Source: Rhodocytophaga aerolata
Lineage (GTDB): Bacteria; Bacteroidota; Bacteroidia; Cytophagales; 172606-1
Direction of reading: 5' to 3'
DNA length: 64,000 bases
Assembly (NCBI RefSeq): GCF_030503435.1
Contig: NZ_JAUKPO010000019.1
Span: 1 to 64,000 of the forward strand
In this document: in pieces, positions 33,847 through 43,112 of the stretch
How the letters are laid out: each line of letters begins with the position of its first letter
How positions within the stretch are numbered: the first letter of the stretch is position 1
The notes under the pieces: generated by a model
Told to the model about the DNA's origin: nothing
What the model saw: the letters and a program-made list of their open reading frames with translations, nothing else
The model's database searches: none
Position numbers and translations under genes: made by a program

Positions 33847-35961
33847 TTATTTTTTGGGTATATCTGAGTAAGTCCTTTTTCTTTTCTGCTCAGATAATTG
33901 CCAGGCTTGCCCAAATTGCCTGAACACAGCCTGTACGGTCTCCGGTGCTTTTGCTAAAGCCTGCGTAAGCGTAGAATCGGTTAATGCGATACCTTGAGCC
34001 TGCAACACTGAAGCCGCTTGCAAGGCTACTGCTGCATCATAGCTGGAAAGTTGATTCACTAACTTTTTCATGTCTCCATTGGCATCAGCCACTAGTTTCT
34101 GTGCATAATGATAGGCACTGGTTCTTTTTCCATCGCCATCTCCGTCTATCCATACAGCACCAGAGCAGCCCATTACACCGGGTTTCCATTCAGAAGATAC
34201 AGGCTGATAGGGTTTGGCAATAGGCCAGAATGGCCTATAATTCCCGGGCCCCTGCGCCAGAGCAACCAGCTGAATGTCCTGCCCGGATACTGGTATTTTC
34301 CAGGTTTTTGTCCATTTTATGCCTTTCTTGCCCTGGTCTTCAATTATTTCCTCTTTAATCTTATACCCGTTGGCATATAACGTTACTTTGTTGGCACGAA
34401 CCCAGGATGGTCCTAAAACAGTTACCTCCACCTCTACTTCTTTTCCTACACCCGCCTGCTGCGCAAAGGTATTTACTTGTTTGGCTTTTACTTCAGCCAT
34501 TAGCCCGAAACTAACCATCACCTTTCCCTCCAACAGGTTAGTTACAACCTCAGTCACATGGATATTGCCCGGATCGTTGTCTTCACATTTAATATAAGTT
34601 CTGGCCTGGCCAACCAGATACCGTCCTACATCATGGGAATCGCTGGCTCCCATAGGCGTGAGAAAACACCCCCGGTTGAGCATCCCCAGCCAATCGTGAA
34701 ACAGCTGTGTCTGGTCTGTCTGCTGGGAGCCAGAGTTGATAATTTCCATGGCATTGGCAGGCAGTTGCCATCCATCTTTATTCATACCGGCCGCTGCTAT
34801 ATGCCGGTCTTCGCCGAAAGGACGGAACTGGTGATGTACATCGCGGGCATGATTCAGGATAATTACCTGCGGAATTGGCTTTTTGCCTGGCTGATGGATA
34901 GATAAGTTTTTGGCTAACATTTGCCAGTTTTCTACCTGATGATTCACAGGAGGTTGCGTAGGAGATGTCGGGAAAATATTAAAATGGCCCACTTCAGTGG
35001 TAACTTCATTGCCGGTAACAGGCGTAAAATACTTGCGCACATTCAGGGCTATGGCCGTGGAATCGATAGTTACATGCACGTTATGATCCGTGAGCACAGG
35101 CAGTTCAATGCCTTCTCCGGCCAGGGTAATGGCCCGCTCTGCCAGGCTGGCATCTCCGTGGCGGGAATAGGTATAGGTATGTATATGTGAATCAGCACTT
35201 ATCCATCCGGGAGTAGGCACTTCTCTACTGATGACAAGTCTTTTTTCCAGCACCTCGCCTTTTTTTACGGTAACTTGTATAGAATCTACGCCATATTCAA
35301 AGCCTCGTGTTGCGTAAAGGGTATATTTTCCTGCTGGTAATCCGAAAGAGGCCTTTCCATGGGCTGTATAAATCATTCCCGGCCGTATGGCTAGGTGATA
35401 ATTGGAAGCAGTTCCAACGGTCTGTAAGGTACCGTCTGTGGTAGTGATGGTAATCCGGGAAGGCAGTAAATTGCCTGTTTGTTGATCTGTAACGGTGATA
35501 TCGATAGTAGCCTGAGAGAGCAAATCTTCTGTCGACATCGCATGCAATTTGATCTCTCCTACCCGAATATCATCTACCAGGGTATCAGCCTGTATAATTT
35601 GGAGGCTGTTTTTTCCCTGTTGAAGCCTTTTGGTAGGAACAGGCCAGTAACTGATCATGGGATTTTCGTCTTGGTGTAATTTTGCCAGTTCTTTGCCATT
35701 GAGCAATACCCGCCACTTTTGTTTTACATCTTCTTGCTTCAGGCTTAGTGTGTACGGCGTAGTGTTTGGCTGGGCATCAAAAGAAAGCAATAGCTCTTTA
35801 TCTACCTTCTTAGGAAACGTGCTCCATTCAGGAATAGCTCCTCTGCGTAAGGAAATCATCTTTCCGGTAATTACGTTGTTTTGGCTAAGGGATTGAAGAG
35901 GCAAAGCCAAAAGCATTCCGACAAACCAGGTAAAAATTGATAATCGACTGAACGTATGCAT
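33847..35961 (-). CDS. CehA/McbA-family exported metallohydrolase (PHP domain)
   Basis: The start at 35961 gives a signal peptide M-H-T-F-S-R-L-S-I-F ending L-S-Q; a frame extension to 36018 would bury it. In the 704-residue protein, an N-terminal carbohydrate-binding or Ig-like part (about 25-240) precedes a PHP-type domain: D-S-H-I-H-T near residue 258, L-T-D-H-N near 290 and a late N-S-G-S and S-D-S-H-D-V-G-R near 450. These are the CehA/McbA metal ligands. The C-terminus has beta-sandwich features and may bind substrate. CehA/McbA enzymes are phosphoesterase-like; some cleave carbamate or amide bonds. It lies downstream of the cytolysin-family gene but beyond a terminator hairpin. Confidence 0.85.
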   Translation of the reverse strand: MHTFSRLSIFTWFVGMLLALPLQSLSQNNVITGKMISLRRGAIPEWSTFPKKVDKELLLSFDAQPNTTPYTLSLKQEDVKQKWRVLLNGKELAKLHQDENPMISYWPVPTKRLQQGKNSLQIIQADTLVDDIRVGEIKLHAMSTEDLLSQATIDITVTDQQTGNLLPSRITITTTDGTLQTVGTASNYHLAIRPGMIYTAHGKASFGLPAGKYTLYATRGFEYGVDSIQVTVKKGEVLEKRLVISREVPTPGWISADSHIHTYTYSRHGDASLAERAITLAGEGIELPVLTDHNVHVTIDSTAIALNVRKYFTPVTGNEVTTEVGHFNIFPTSPTQPPVNHQVENWQMLAKNLSIHQPGKKPIPQVIILNHARDVHHQFRPFGEDRHIAAAGMNKDGWQLPANAMEIINSGSQQTDQTQLFHDWLGMLNRGCFLTPMGASDSHDVGRYLVGQARTYIKCEDNDPGNIHVTEVVTNLLEGKVMVSFGLMAEVKAKQVNTFAQQAGVGKEVEVEVTVLGPSWVRANKVTLYANGYKIKEEIIEDQGKKGIKWTKTWKIPVSGQDIQLVALAQGPGNYRPFWPIAKPYQPVSSEWKPGVMGCSGAVWIDGDGDGKRTSAYHYAQKLVADANGDMKKLVNQLSSYDAAVALQAASVLQAQGIALTDSTLTQALAKAPETVQAVFRQFGQAWQLSEQKRKRTYSDIPKK

Positions 35962-36105
35962 ACTTTTCTTACGAAGTATCTTTAATTTCAAAGGAAATAT
36001 ACAAAAGTCAACCACCAAACACTATCAGCAACAACAGAAATGTAGAGAAGCAAAATGATTTTTTACTTTGCTTATTACTATTGAATGGGGTCAGAAAAAT
36101 AAGGT

Positions 36106-36143
36106 AAAGCAGCTATAACTCATATATTAATTATAGCTGCTTT
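36106..36143 (-). terminator. Terminator of the cytolysin-family gene
   Basis: AAAGCAGCTATAA (36106-36118) and TTATAGCTGCTTT (36131-36143) form a perfect 13-bp stem with a 12-nt loop. On the minus strand a T-rich run (ttatttttc) follows. It is 45 bp past the stop codon. Confidence 0.82.
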
Positions 36144-36187
36144 CGTATCTTCCACCATTTACCTAGATCATTTCACTAAATCAATTC

Positions 36188-38200
36188 TTACAAACCATAT
36201 TTAGCATTCAATACTCTGGTTTGCTCGGCAATCTGGGCATCCGTTGCCGCCATTCCATAGGCCACTATCTCTCCAATTCTTACTCTGGTATAACTAGGGT
36301 TAACCGTTGGGCTTCCGGCACAAAGCATGGCTCCTTCATTACTTACCAGCGGCCGGGTTTTGGTTGGATCTTTTGCAATCAGCACGCCATTCTGGTATAT
36401 AGACATTCCTTCTGTTTGGCTGAAGCGCAGTGCCATTACACTAAAGGCAGCAGAGGGCGCAAAGGTGCCATTTTCGGTATATACCTGCTCAGTTTTGTGA
36501 CTAAACCTGAAGATTTGATTATTCTGAAAACCAATCATCAGCTGTTTCAAATTTTCATCATTGGTACCCATCATAAAATAGCCGTACCGGTTAGGCTCAT
36601 TTACGATTGTCTGCCAGCCATTGGCCTCTTTTCTTTCCAGCTTTACCCGCTCTGGATAGGCTACCACGGCAAAAACAGTGTAATCAGTATTCGCAAAAAC
36701 ACCTCCTGAATAGGTTAAGCGGTGGTAGATGTCTTCGTTTATTCGTCCGGTATTGCCTCTGTAAAACTCCACAGCTGGCCGACCATTATTGAAGGCACCT
36801 GGAATAAACATAGGTCTGGACATGGGATCGCCTGCCACTGCACTGGCATGAAACTTATTATCCGACAGGTCTTGCCATTTTTTTACAACGGTACCTCTTT
36901 CTGTCCAGTCATCAGAGTCCAGGGAAATGGCATCAGTAGGCTGAAAATACCGGGTTTTCCCATCAGTAGCCAGGCAATCAGTACAGAATTTTCCTTCATT
37001 AAACTGGGTATTTCGTGTATCCAGGTCGGAAGCATCGTAGAACAAAATGGGTTTGCCCAGTGGGGTAGATAAAGGCAGGCAAGTTTTTACTTCATATTCA
37101 GTAGCCAGTTTTACGCTTACCACCTCTCTGGTTAAGGCACTGCGAACCACATAGGATACCGGTACGCCTGAGGCAATATCAGTGCTTTCGCCCAATAGTT
37201 CTACTAGTTCGCCAATATCGGCTTTCCCTATGGTAGATATAGTACTTTGCGAAGCACCCCCTAGCGCCATAACTTTTATCTGTAGATCACTTAGGTTTTC
37301 CAGGTACGAACCGCTTACTTCCAGATCCACACTATTCACGGCTCCATTGAAGGATGCATTAATGGCTGTTTCTATTTCCTGTGAACTAGAGGAAGATTCT
37401 ATCAGCATATAATACACTCTGCCATAGGTAACATCAGATATAAAAGTAGCCGGATTGCCAGGTCCTACAAACTGGCTCAACTCTTCTGGCGTAACGTCGG
37501 GTGCAAAAAAATCATTGGCTGATGTTGGAATATCAAAACTTAAGGTATAAAACGATTGCTGTAGCTTAACAATGAAGCGGCTGTATTCTGACCCCTGACG
37601 GAAACTTAGACTGGTTGCTACCCCAACAAACTGCGTCTCTACATTTAACCCCAGGCTTAGGGCCAGTTGTTTCTGAGATTGTACCTGCTGGGCAGAGAAA
37701 CTAAAATTGGCCGGTACCATCCCTGTGCTGGCACCTATAATTTTATTGGCTGCATCGGTAATCGTGGATTTTTTTACTTCATCCACGGTGAAAGCGGATA
37801 GTTCAGAGCCATCAAACACATTAATAGAGATGGTTCCTCCTGCCCGCTTAAGTGGAATAACGGAAGGGGAGGCATTTTTTAAGGTATTGCCTTGCAGCAT
37901 ATTGCCAGGGTAAATAACCGAGGCATTCGGGTTGAACAAAGGGAAATCGTCCGTTGCTTCTTCTACGCTGTATTTCTTACTGATACACCGCCAGGTAGTA
38001 CCATCGCTGCGGGTTTCGGTGGTTTGCAGGGAGTCGGTTACTTGTTTTTTTTCTGAGACCTGCTCTGGAGCGCCACCAGTTTTAATAATTTCTGCAAATG
38101 TTTCTTTTACTAAAGGTGCTACCTGCTGATCATCTTTTTTACAAGCTATAAAAAATACTACCAGACTTACTGCCCAAATGATGTTGAATACTGTTTTCAT
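36188..38200 (-). CDS. Cholesterol-dependent-cytolysin-family lipoprotein fused to a LamG-like domain
   Basis: The 670-residue protein has a lipoprotein signal with Cys20 followed by K-K-D-D, resembling the surface-export signal of Bacteroidota lipoproteins. Residues about 85-380 match thiol-activated cytolysins: N-A-S-V-I-Y-P-G-N (92-100), Q-S-F-Y-T-L-S-F-D-I-P (215-225), I-S-D-V-T-Y-G-R-V-Y-Y (254-264), the hinge M-A-L-G-G (311-315) and V-S-Y-V-V-R-S-A-L (348-356). Family members insert beta-hairpins as oligomeric pores. The membrane-binding domain 4 with its Trp-rich undecapeptide is absent. In its place, residues about 385-670 look like a LamG/concanavalin-type fold, which may bind glycans. 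It is encoded next to a hybrid two-component regulator and has its own terminator. Pore formation is plausible but untested. Confidence 0.85.
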   Translation of the reverse strand: MKTVFNIIWAVSLVVFFIACKKDDQQVAPLVKETFAEIIKTGGAPEQVSEKKQVTDSLQTTETRSDGTTWRCISKKYSVEEATDDFPLFNPNASVIYPGNMLQGNTLKNASPSVIPLKRAGGTISINVFDGSELSAFTVDEVKKSTITDAANKIIGASTGMVPANFSFSAQQVQSQKQLALSLGLNVETQFVGVATSLSFRQGSEYSRFIVKLQQSFYTLSFDIPTSANDFFAPDVTPEELSQFVGPGNPATFISDVTYGRVYYMLIESSSSSQEIETAINASFNGAVNSVDLEVSGSYLENLSDLQIKVMALGGASQSTISTIGKADIGELVELLGESTDIASGVPVSYVVRSALTREVVSVKLATEYEVKTCLPLSTPLGKPILFYDASDLDTRNTQFNEGKFCTDCLATDGKTRYFQPTDAISLDSDDWTERGTVVKKWQDLSDNKFHASAVAGDPMSRPMFIPGAFNNGRPAVEFYRGNTGRINEDIYHRLTYSGGVFANTDYTVFAVVAYPERVKLERKEANGWQTIVNEPNRYGYFMMGTNDENLKQLMIGFQNNQIFRFSHKTEQVYTENGTFAPSAAFSVMALRFSQTEGMSIYQNGVLIAKDPTKTRPLVSNEGAMLCAGSPTVNPSYTRVRIGEIVAYGMAATDAQIAEQTRVLNAKYGL

Positions 38201-38214
38201 CTTCTTATTACTTT

Positions 38215-38275
38215 GATTGACTTTTAGAGATTTTGCGGTTGGACTTTGGTGAAAAAGTACATTGCAAAGTCAATC
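38215..38275. promoter_or_regulatory. 10-bp inverted repeat upstream of the cytolysin-family gene
   Basis: GATTGACTTT (38215-38224) and AAAGTCAATC (38266-38275) are perfect inverted copies 41 bp apart, 15-75 bp upstream of the start codon. They could be regulator sites or a leader hairpin; no clear TAnnTTTG was found. Confidence 0.4.
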
Positions 38276-38294
38276 ATTTTAGCCTACAAGCACG

Positions 38295-38330
38295 TTAAGC
38301 TATGTTGCAAAAGCATTAACTTATGTTGCA
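38295..38330. promoter_or_regulatory. 21-bp-spaced direct repeat, candidate site of the AraC-type hybrid regulator
   Basis: TTAAGCTATGTTGCA (38295-38309) and TTAACTTATGTTGCA (38316-38330) are 13/15 identical and begin exactly 21 bp apart, two helical turns, the usual layout for AraC-family dimers. They lie 95-130 bp upstream of the cytolysin-family start, between it and the regulator gene. Confidence 0.55.
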
Positions 38331-38446
38331 GCGGGCAGTTATAGCCATAAAAAGAGAAGATTTAATAGATTTTTGGCCTCTTCCAGATAACAATGGGACA
38401 GATTTTATAAAAACTTAGGGACTTGCTAAAAAAGCTAGCAGGAAGG

Positions 38447-41400
38447 CTATTTTACTTTTAGCTCACTAGGCGGATAGCCATAGTATTCGGTAAAGCAGGT
38501 AGAAAAATAGGTGGAAGAGTTAAAGCCAGTCAGGTAGGCAGCTTCTGAAACATTATGTTGCCCATCTAACAATAATTCTTTAGCTTTTTGCAGCCGGATA
38601 ATGCGGATGAACTGGCTTGCCGACTGGTTAGTTAGGGCTTTAAGTTTCCGGTGTACTTGCGTCCGGCTCATGGCTAGCTCGCTGCTAAGCTGCTCTATAC
38701 TGAATGATTCATCAGAAAGATTGGCATATACTACTTCTTTCAATTTAGTAATAAAAATATTTTCGATGGGAGGAAGCGCAGCTGCTGGCTCACTGGAAAC
38801 AGCCTGATTTAAATATCTACTTTGCAACTTTTTGCGTAAGGCAATCAGGTTTTTAATGCGGGCTTTTAGTTCCTGCGTGTTAAATGGTTTAGACAGGTAG
38901 TCATCTGCTCCGGTATCCAGGCCTTCTAGCTTACTTTCCAGCCCTGCTTTTGCTGTCAGGAGAATAACCGGGATATGACTGGTTTTTTCTTCCGATTTTA
39001 ACAGCCGGCAGGTTTCATACCCATCCATTTCCGGCATCATTACATCAGAAATAATCAGATCAGGAATAATTTCGTTTGCTTTCTGTACGCCTTCTATTCC
39101 GTTCACCGCCTCTACTACCTGGTAACACCCCCAGAGGGCATGGGCAATAAACCGTCTGACTTCTTCATTATCTTCAATCACCAGAATAATTTCTGACGGA
39201 GGCTCTATGCCAGTTTCCATCAAGGCATCTGTTGCACTTTGTGCTTCAGCCATGAAAGGCTGCTCCTGTGTGTGTGGATGTAGCCATACCTGAGTTGCCG
39301 GCATAGGTTGCGCAGCCAATGGGGCATTGGTCGTAACAGGCAACTGAACAAGAAAGGTAGTGCCCTGGCCGGGCTGGCTACTTACCTCAATACTTCCCTG
39401 ATGTATTTCTACCAGTTCCTTTGTAAGTGAAAGACCGATACCGCTCCCTTCAATATCCCTTACTTTTCCATTGGATGCCTGAAAAAAACGTTCGAATACA
39501 AACGGGACCTGATCTGACGGTATGCCGATTCCATTGTCTGCTACGGCTATCTGCAAGAAAGAACCTTTGCTGCCTGAAACCTGAGCTACACTAACCTCTA
39601 CTCTCCCACCCTCTGGCGTAAATTTAAACGCATTAGCCAGTAAGTTACTCATGATTTTTTCCAGCTTATCCTCATCAAAATCCATAGGCAAGGAATCTAC
39701 TCCGGAAGAGAATACCAGGGCAATATTCTTTTGTTCGGCTAAAGATAAAAAAGAGTAGGTAAGCCCCTTTAAAAACCGAACAACATCCTCTTGTTTCATC
39801 GTCAGACCAATGATACCCGACTCGATTCTGCTCAGGTCTAGTAACTGGTTAATTAGTAGCAGCAACCTGGATGCATTGTTTTTCACCATCTTTAGCAAAT
39901 CGGCTTCTCTGCTTGAAGAACTGTATCTGTCCATCAGGCTTTCTACGGGACCTAAGATTAGTGTCAGGGGAGTACGGAATTCATGGGCAATATTGGAAAA
40001 GAACCTGGACTTGATCGCATGTAATTCTGCCAGTTTTTGTGCTTCAAACTGTTGTGTCTTAAGTTGCTCACTTAATAAGAGACGTTTACTTTTGGCTTTT
40101 GCCCGGTAAATCCTGAAAATCAGAAAAGCAAACACGAGGAAGGCTATTAAAGCTGCCAGCAGAATATATTGTAGCATGGTTTTTCGGCTGAGTTCGCTTT
40201 TTTGCAAGGCTGAGTCTTTGCTGAGCAAGGCTATTTGCTGCTCTTTTTTTTCTGTCTCATATCTGGTCTGCAATTCCAGGAGTTGCCTGGATTGTTCGGC
40301 AGTATAGAGGCTATCGTTGTCTGCAACAGACTTTTCAAGATAACTCAGGGCTTTTTCATATTCTTTGTTGGCTTTATAAGCTTGGGCAATCAGTTGATGA
40401 AACTTAAATATATACTCTCTGGCGCTGAGTGACTCAGCTAAGGATAAGCCTTTGAATGCTATTTGCAGGGCTTCTTCTGGGCGGCTCATAGCTGTGTATA
40501 CCTTGGTTAGCCCTTCCCAGTTACTTAATAGCGACTCCTTCCATTGAATTTGTTGACCAAGCTCAACGGAACGGGTAAAGTGCTGCATAGCCACGGTATA
40601 TTTTTTTTGCATCAGGTAGATTTCACCCAGATTGCTTAATACTGCTACCTGGCCTCTGTTATTGCTAATCTTCATAAATAACTTCTCGGCCTCAGCTAGT
40701 ACGGTTACAGCCTCCGTATACTTCCCCATGTTCTTATAGAGAATACCCAGGTTATTTAACGAAGAAGCCAGCCCATAGTCATCATCAATTTGCCTGTAAA
40801 GCCGGATAGCTTTTTGCTCAAAAGCCTCCGCCTGTGTATATTGTTTTTGCTTTTTATAGATAATGGCTATCTGATCATAATCTGAGGCGACCCCTTGCTG
40901 GTTGCCCAGGCTTTCGTCTAATTTCAGACATTCAAAAAAGCTACTCAGGGCTTTTGTATAATCGCCCATACCTTGATAGGCTATCCCAGCATTGAGCAAG
41001 TTATTGGCCAGCTGAATACTATCCTGTAAAACCCGGTACAGCGATATACTCTGATTAAATTGTTCTAACGCCAGTGCATACGAAGAATTATTCAACAGAC
41101 TAATTCCTGTTTTACTGGTGGCATTGGCAAGCCCTTTCTGGTTTCCATTACGCTGAAAATGCTTTTTTGCAGCCTGATAGTGTATAACTGCCTGGTTGTA
41201 CCGGTTAGCTTTGTTGTGATAATATCCCCTAAACATTTCTCCCAAGGCTAATCCCTTTTCATAGCCAAGAGCTTGAGCAAGGGTTAGTGCCTGCTCAACT
41301 GTTGCACGTGCCCGGCTGGTATCCTGGTTGCCGTGAAATTGCCAGGCAAGTTCAACTAAGGTTTTTACCCGGCTGGTGTCCTGTGGCAATTGCTTAAGCA

Positions 41401-41524
41401 GCGTCTGAAGACTATCTATAGTGCCAGCCGGCTTCTGGCTATAGGCGTCTGAAACAAAAAGGGATACCACCATACAAACCAAAGCTAACAAATAGGTGAT
41501 ATAAGCGGGTAGACGATGTTGCAT
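38447..41524 (-). CDS. Hybrid two-component regulator: TPR sensor, histidine kinase, receiver, AraC HTH
   Basis: The 1025-residue protein has, in order: signal/first membrane segment (about 8-29), tetratricopeptide repeats (about 55-420), a membrane segment (about 453-475), a HisKA domain with F-F-S-N-I-A-H-E-F-R-T-P (His near 515), an HATPase domain (N-L-L-A-N-A-F-K-F-T; G-I-G-L-S-L-T-K), a receiver (I-L-V-I-E-D-N near 780; D-V-M-M-P-E-M-D with phospho-Asp near 825; K-P-F-N) and a terminal AraC HTH (M-S-R-T-Q-V-H-R-K-L-K-A-L; G-F-N-S-S-T-Y-F-S). Classical polysaccharide regulators carry propellers; this one senses through periplasmic TPRs. It is encoded just upstream of the cytolysin-family gene and the 21-bp-spaced repeats, its most likely target. 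Confidence 0.92.
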   Translation of the reverse strand: MQHRLPAYITYLLALVCMVVSLFVSDAYSQKPAGTIDSLQTLLKQLPQDTSRVKTLVELAWQFHGNQDTSRARATVEQALTLAQALGYEKGLALGEMFRGYYHNKANRYNQAVIHYQAAKKHFQRNGNQKGLANATSKTGISLLNNSSYALALEQFNQSISLYRVLQDSIQLANNLLNAGIAYQGMGDYTKALSSFFECLKLDESLGNQQGVASDYDQIAIIYKKQKQYTQAEAFEQKAIRLYRQIDDDYGLASSLNNLGILYKNMGKYTEAVTVLAEAEKLFMKISNNRGQVAVLSNLGEIYLMQKKYTVAMQHFTRSVELGQQIQWKESLLSNWEGLTKVYTAMSRPEEALQIAFKGLSLAESLSAREYIFKFHQLIAQAYKANKEYEKALSYLEKSVADNDSLYTAEQSRQLLELQTRYETEKKEQQIALLSKDSALQKSELSRKTMLQYILLAALIAFLVFAFLIFRIYRAKAKSKRLLLSEQLKTQQFEAQKLAELHAIKSRFFSNIAHEFRTPLTLILGPVESLMDRYSSSSREADLLKMVKNNASRLLLLINQLLDLSRIESGIIGLTMKQEDVVRFLKGLTYSFLSLAEQKNIALVFSSGVDSLPMDFDEDKLEKIMSNLLANAFKFTPEGGRVEVSVAQVSGSKGSFLQIAVADNGIGIPSDQVPFVFERFFQASNGKVRDIEGSGIGLSLTKELVEIHQGSIEVSSQPGQGTTFLVQLPVTTNAPLAAQPMPATQVWLHPHTQEQPFMAEAQSATDALMETGIEPPSEIILVIEDNEEVRRFIAHALWGCYQVVEAVNGIEGVQKANEIIPDLIISDVMMPEMDGYETCRLLKSEEKTSHIPVILLTAKAGLESKLEGLDTGADDYLSKPFNTQELKARIKNLIALRKKLQSRYLNQAVSSEPAAALPPIENIFITKLKEVVYANLSDESFSIEQLSSELAMSRTQVHRKLKALTNQSASQFIRIIRLQKAKELLLDGQHNVSEAAYLTGFNSSTYFSTCFTEYYGYPPSELKVK

Positions 41525-42021
41525 CTGGTGAATTTACTATAAATTTCTTCATGTACAGATGTGGTTTCGTCGTCTAGGTAACAAACTTTTTTCCGCACGT
41601 GGTGGCTAGTGGTGAAGTAGAATACAAGTGATGAAAAAAATGCAATACGGCTTTTCCAGTCAACCTTATGTGGATGTATTGTTGACCAAACTTACCTGTT
41701 AAAGGCTTGCCTCATTTTCTGATGGTTTCTTTTCCACCATCCATTTAAATGAACCTATTCCTGATTCCTTCCATATACTTTTCACTACACCTCTATCACC
41801 GGTACTGCTTATAAGACACAGCTTTAGCAAAGCAACCCGACAACCTGGAAACAGAATCGAAACTTAATTTATATGTTACTACATAAATTTTTTTTTGAGG
41901 AATAGTTTACTTTGGTATCACTTCGCCATTAACGATACCTAGCCGATAAATCACAGTTAAGATCCTCTCTTTAAAGTATTTACAAGTAGCATTTATTTTT
42001 TACAAACCACCTAATCAATTT
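41525..42021. other. Divergent intergenic region
   Basis: About 500 bp between the minus-strand hybrid regulator and the plus-strand SGNH-like gene. It must hold both promoters. A TACTTTGG near 41908 resembles a -7 element but lacks a -33 partner. No gene or clear repeat was seen. Confidence 0.4.
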
Positions 42022-43110
42022 ATGAAATCATTTGCTTTAAGTAAAGCTGGCGGCGTAGCCCTGTTGCTCACACTGGCTTTTGTAATCGGCTGGGAAAGCT
42101 ACTGGCGGAGCCAGAAGTTTGAGCTTTCCTACAACGACGATGAGCCCCTGTGGGCCTATCACCGGAAACAGATTTACGACTCTTCTCCTTCAGCCCCGGT
42201 ACTTATTGGTTCTTCCAGAATTAAGTTCGGAATGGATCTGTCTACCTGGGAACAAATCACTGGAAAAGCGCCTGTACAGCTTGCCCAGGTGGGTACTTCT
42301 CCCCGTCTGGTATTGGATGATCTGGCTAATGATGCCAGTTTCCGGGGAACAGTGTTAGTAGGTGTTACCGAACCTTTGTTTTTTTCTCCTGCCGGTGGGC
42401 CGTTTGATAAACAAGCCCGCAGCAGCCTTGCCTATTATCCCAACTGGTCTCTGGCCCAGAAAGCCAGTTTTCATATTAACCAACTGGCAGAGTCGGCCTT
42501 CCTTTTCCTGGATGAAGAACGCTTTGCCCTGCGCTTCCTGCTCGACCGTGCAGCTATTACCAACCGGCCCGGTGTATTTGTGATTCCCCCTTTCCCAATA
42601 AAGTTTACCGTGAACGATTTTAACCGGCAAACCTTCATTACCGAAGACTTTGTGGCTAGTCCGCAGATGCAGGAAGAGCAAAAGCAGATCTGGTGGAATT
42701 TATTTACCAAAGCTCCCAAGATGGCTATGAGTGAACAAGATTTTGTGGCTATTCTCGATCAGGTAAAAGCAGCCGTGCACAAGATACAAGCCAGAGGGGG
42801 AAATGTATTGTTTGTCCGCATGCCCTCCGATGGCGACTTGTGGGCATTTGAGCAGAAAGTTTTTCCCAGAGAAAAATTCTGGAACCGGTTGCTGGCCCAT
42901 ACAGGTGCCAAAGGTATCCATTTTGCCGATTATCCACAGCTAGCTGGCATTCCTTGCATTGAATGGTCGCATCTGGCTCCGGCACAGGCGAAAGCATTTA
43001 CCCGTGAATTTATTCCTCTTATGCAGCAACAAACCGGATGGCAGGTTCAATCAGCCCACGCAATTCCTGTTTCTGCTACTTCTTCTATCCCTACTTCAAC
43101 ATCCCGATAA
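42022..43110 (+). CDS. SGNH-like membrane-anchored partner of an MBOAT O-acyltransferase
   Basis: The 362-residue protein begins with an uncleaved-looking membrane segment (V-A-L-L-L-T-L-A-F-V-I-G-W, about 12-25). The following domain has the features of SGNH/DltD-AlgJ-type proteins: V-L-I-G-S-S-R-I-K-F-G near residue 60 with a nucleophile-position Ser, and a late W-S-H-L-A-P-A with Asp/His-type triad region near residue 320. It lies 2 bp upstream of an MBOAT acyltransferase gene, and such pairs transfer acetyl groups across the membrane onto a glycan: the MBOAT protein moves the acyl group and the SGNH-like protein loads it. The glycan is unknown, though the polysaccharide block at 393-5792 is too far to link. 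Confidence 0.72.
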   Translation: MKSFALSKAGGVALLLTLAFVIGWESYWRSQKFELSYNDDEPLWAYHRKQIYDSSPSAPVLIGSSRIKFGMDLSTWEQITGKAPVQLAQVGTSPRLVLDDLANDASFRGTVLVGVTEPLFFSPAGGPFDKQARSSLAYYPNWSLAQKASFHINQLAESAFLFLDEERFALRFLLDRAAITNRPGVFVIPPFPIKFTVNDFNRQTFITEDFVASPQMQEEQKQIWWNLFTKAPKMAMSEQDFVAILDQVKAAVHKIQARGGNVLFVRMPSDGDLWAFEQKVFPREKFWNRLLAHTGAKGIHFADYPQLAGIPCIEWSHLAPAQAKAFTREFIPLMQQQTGWQVQSAHAIPVSATSSIPTSTSR

Positions 43111-43112
43111 TC

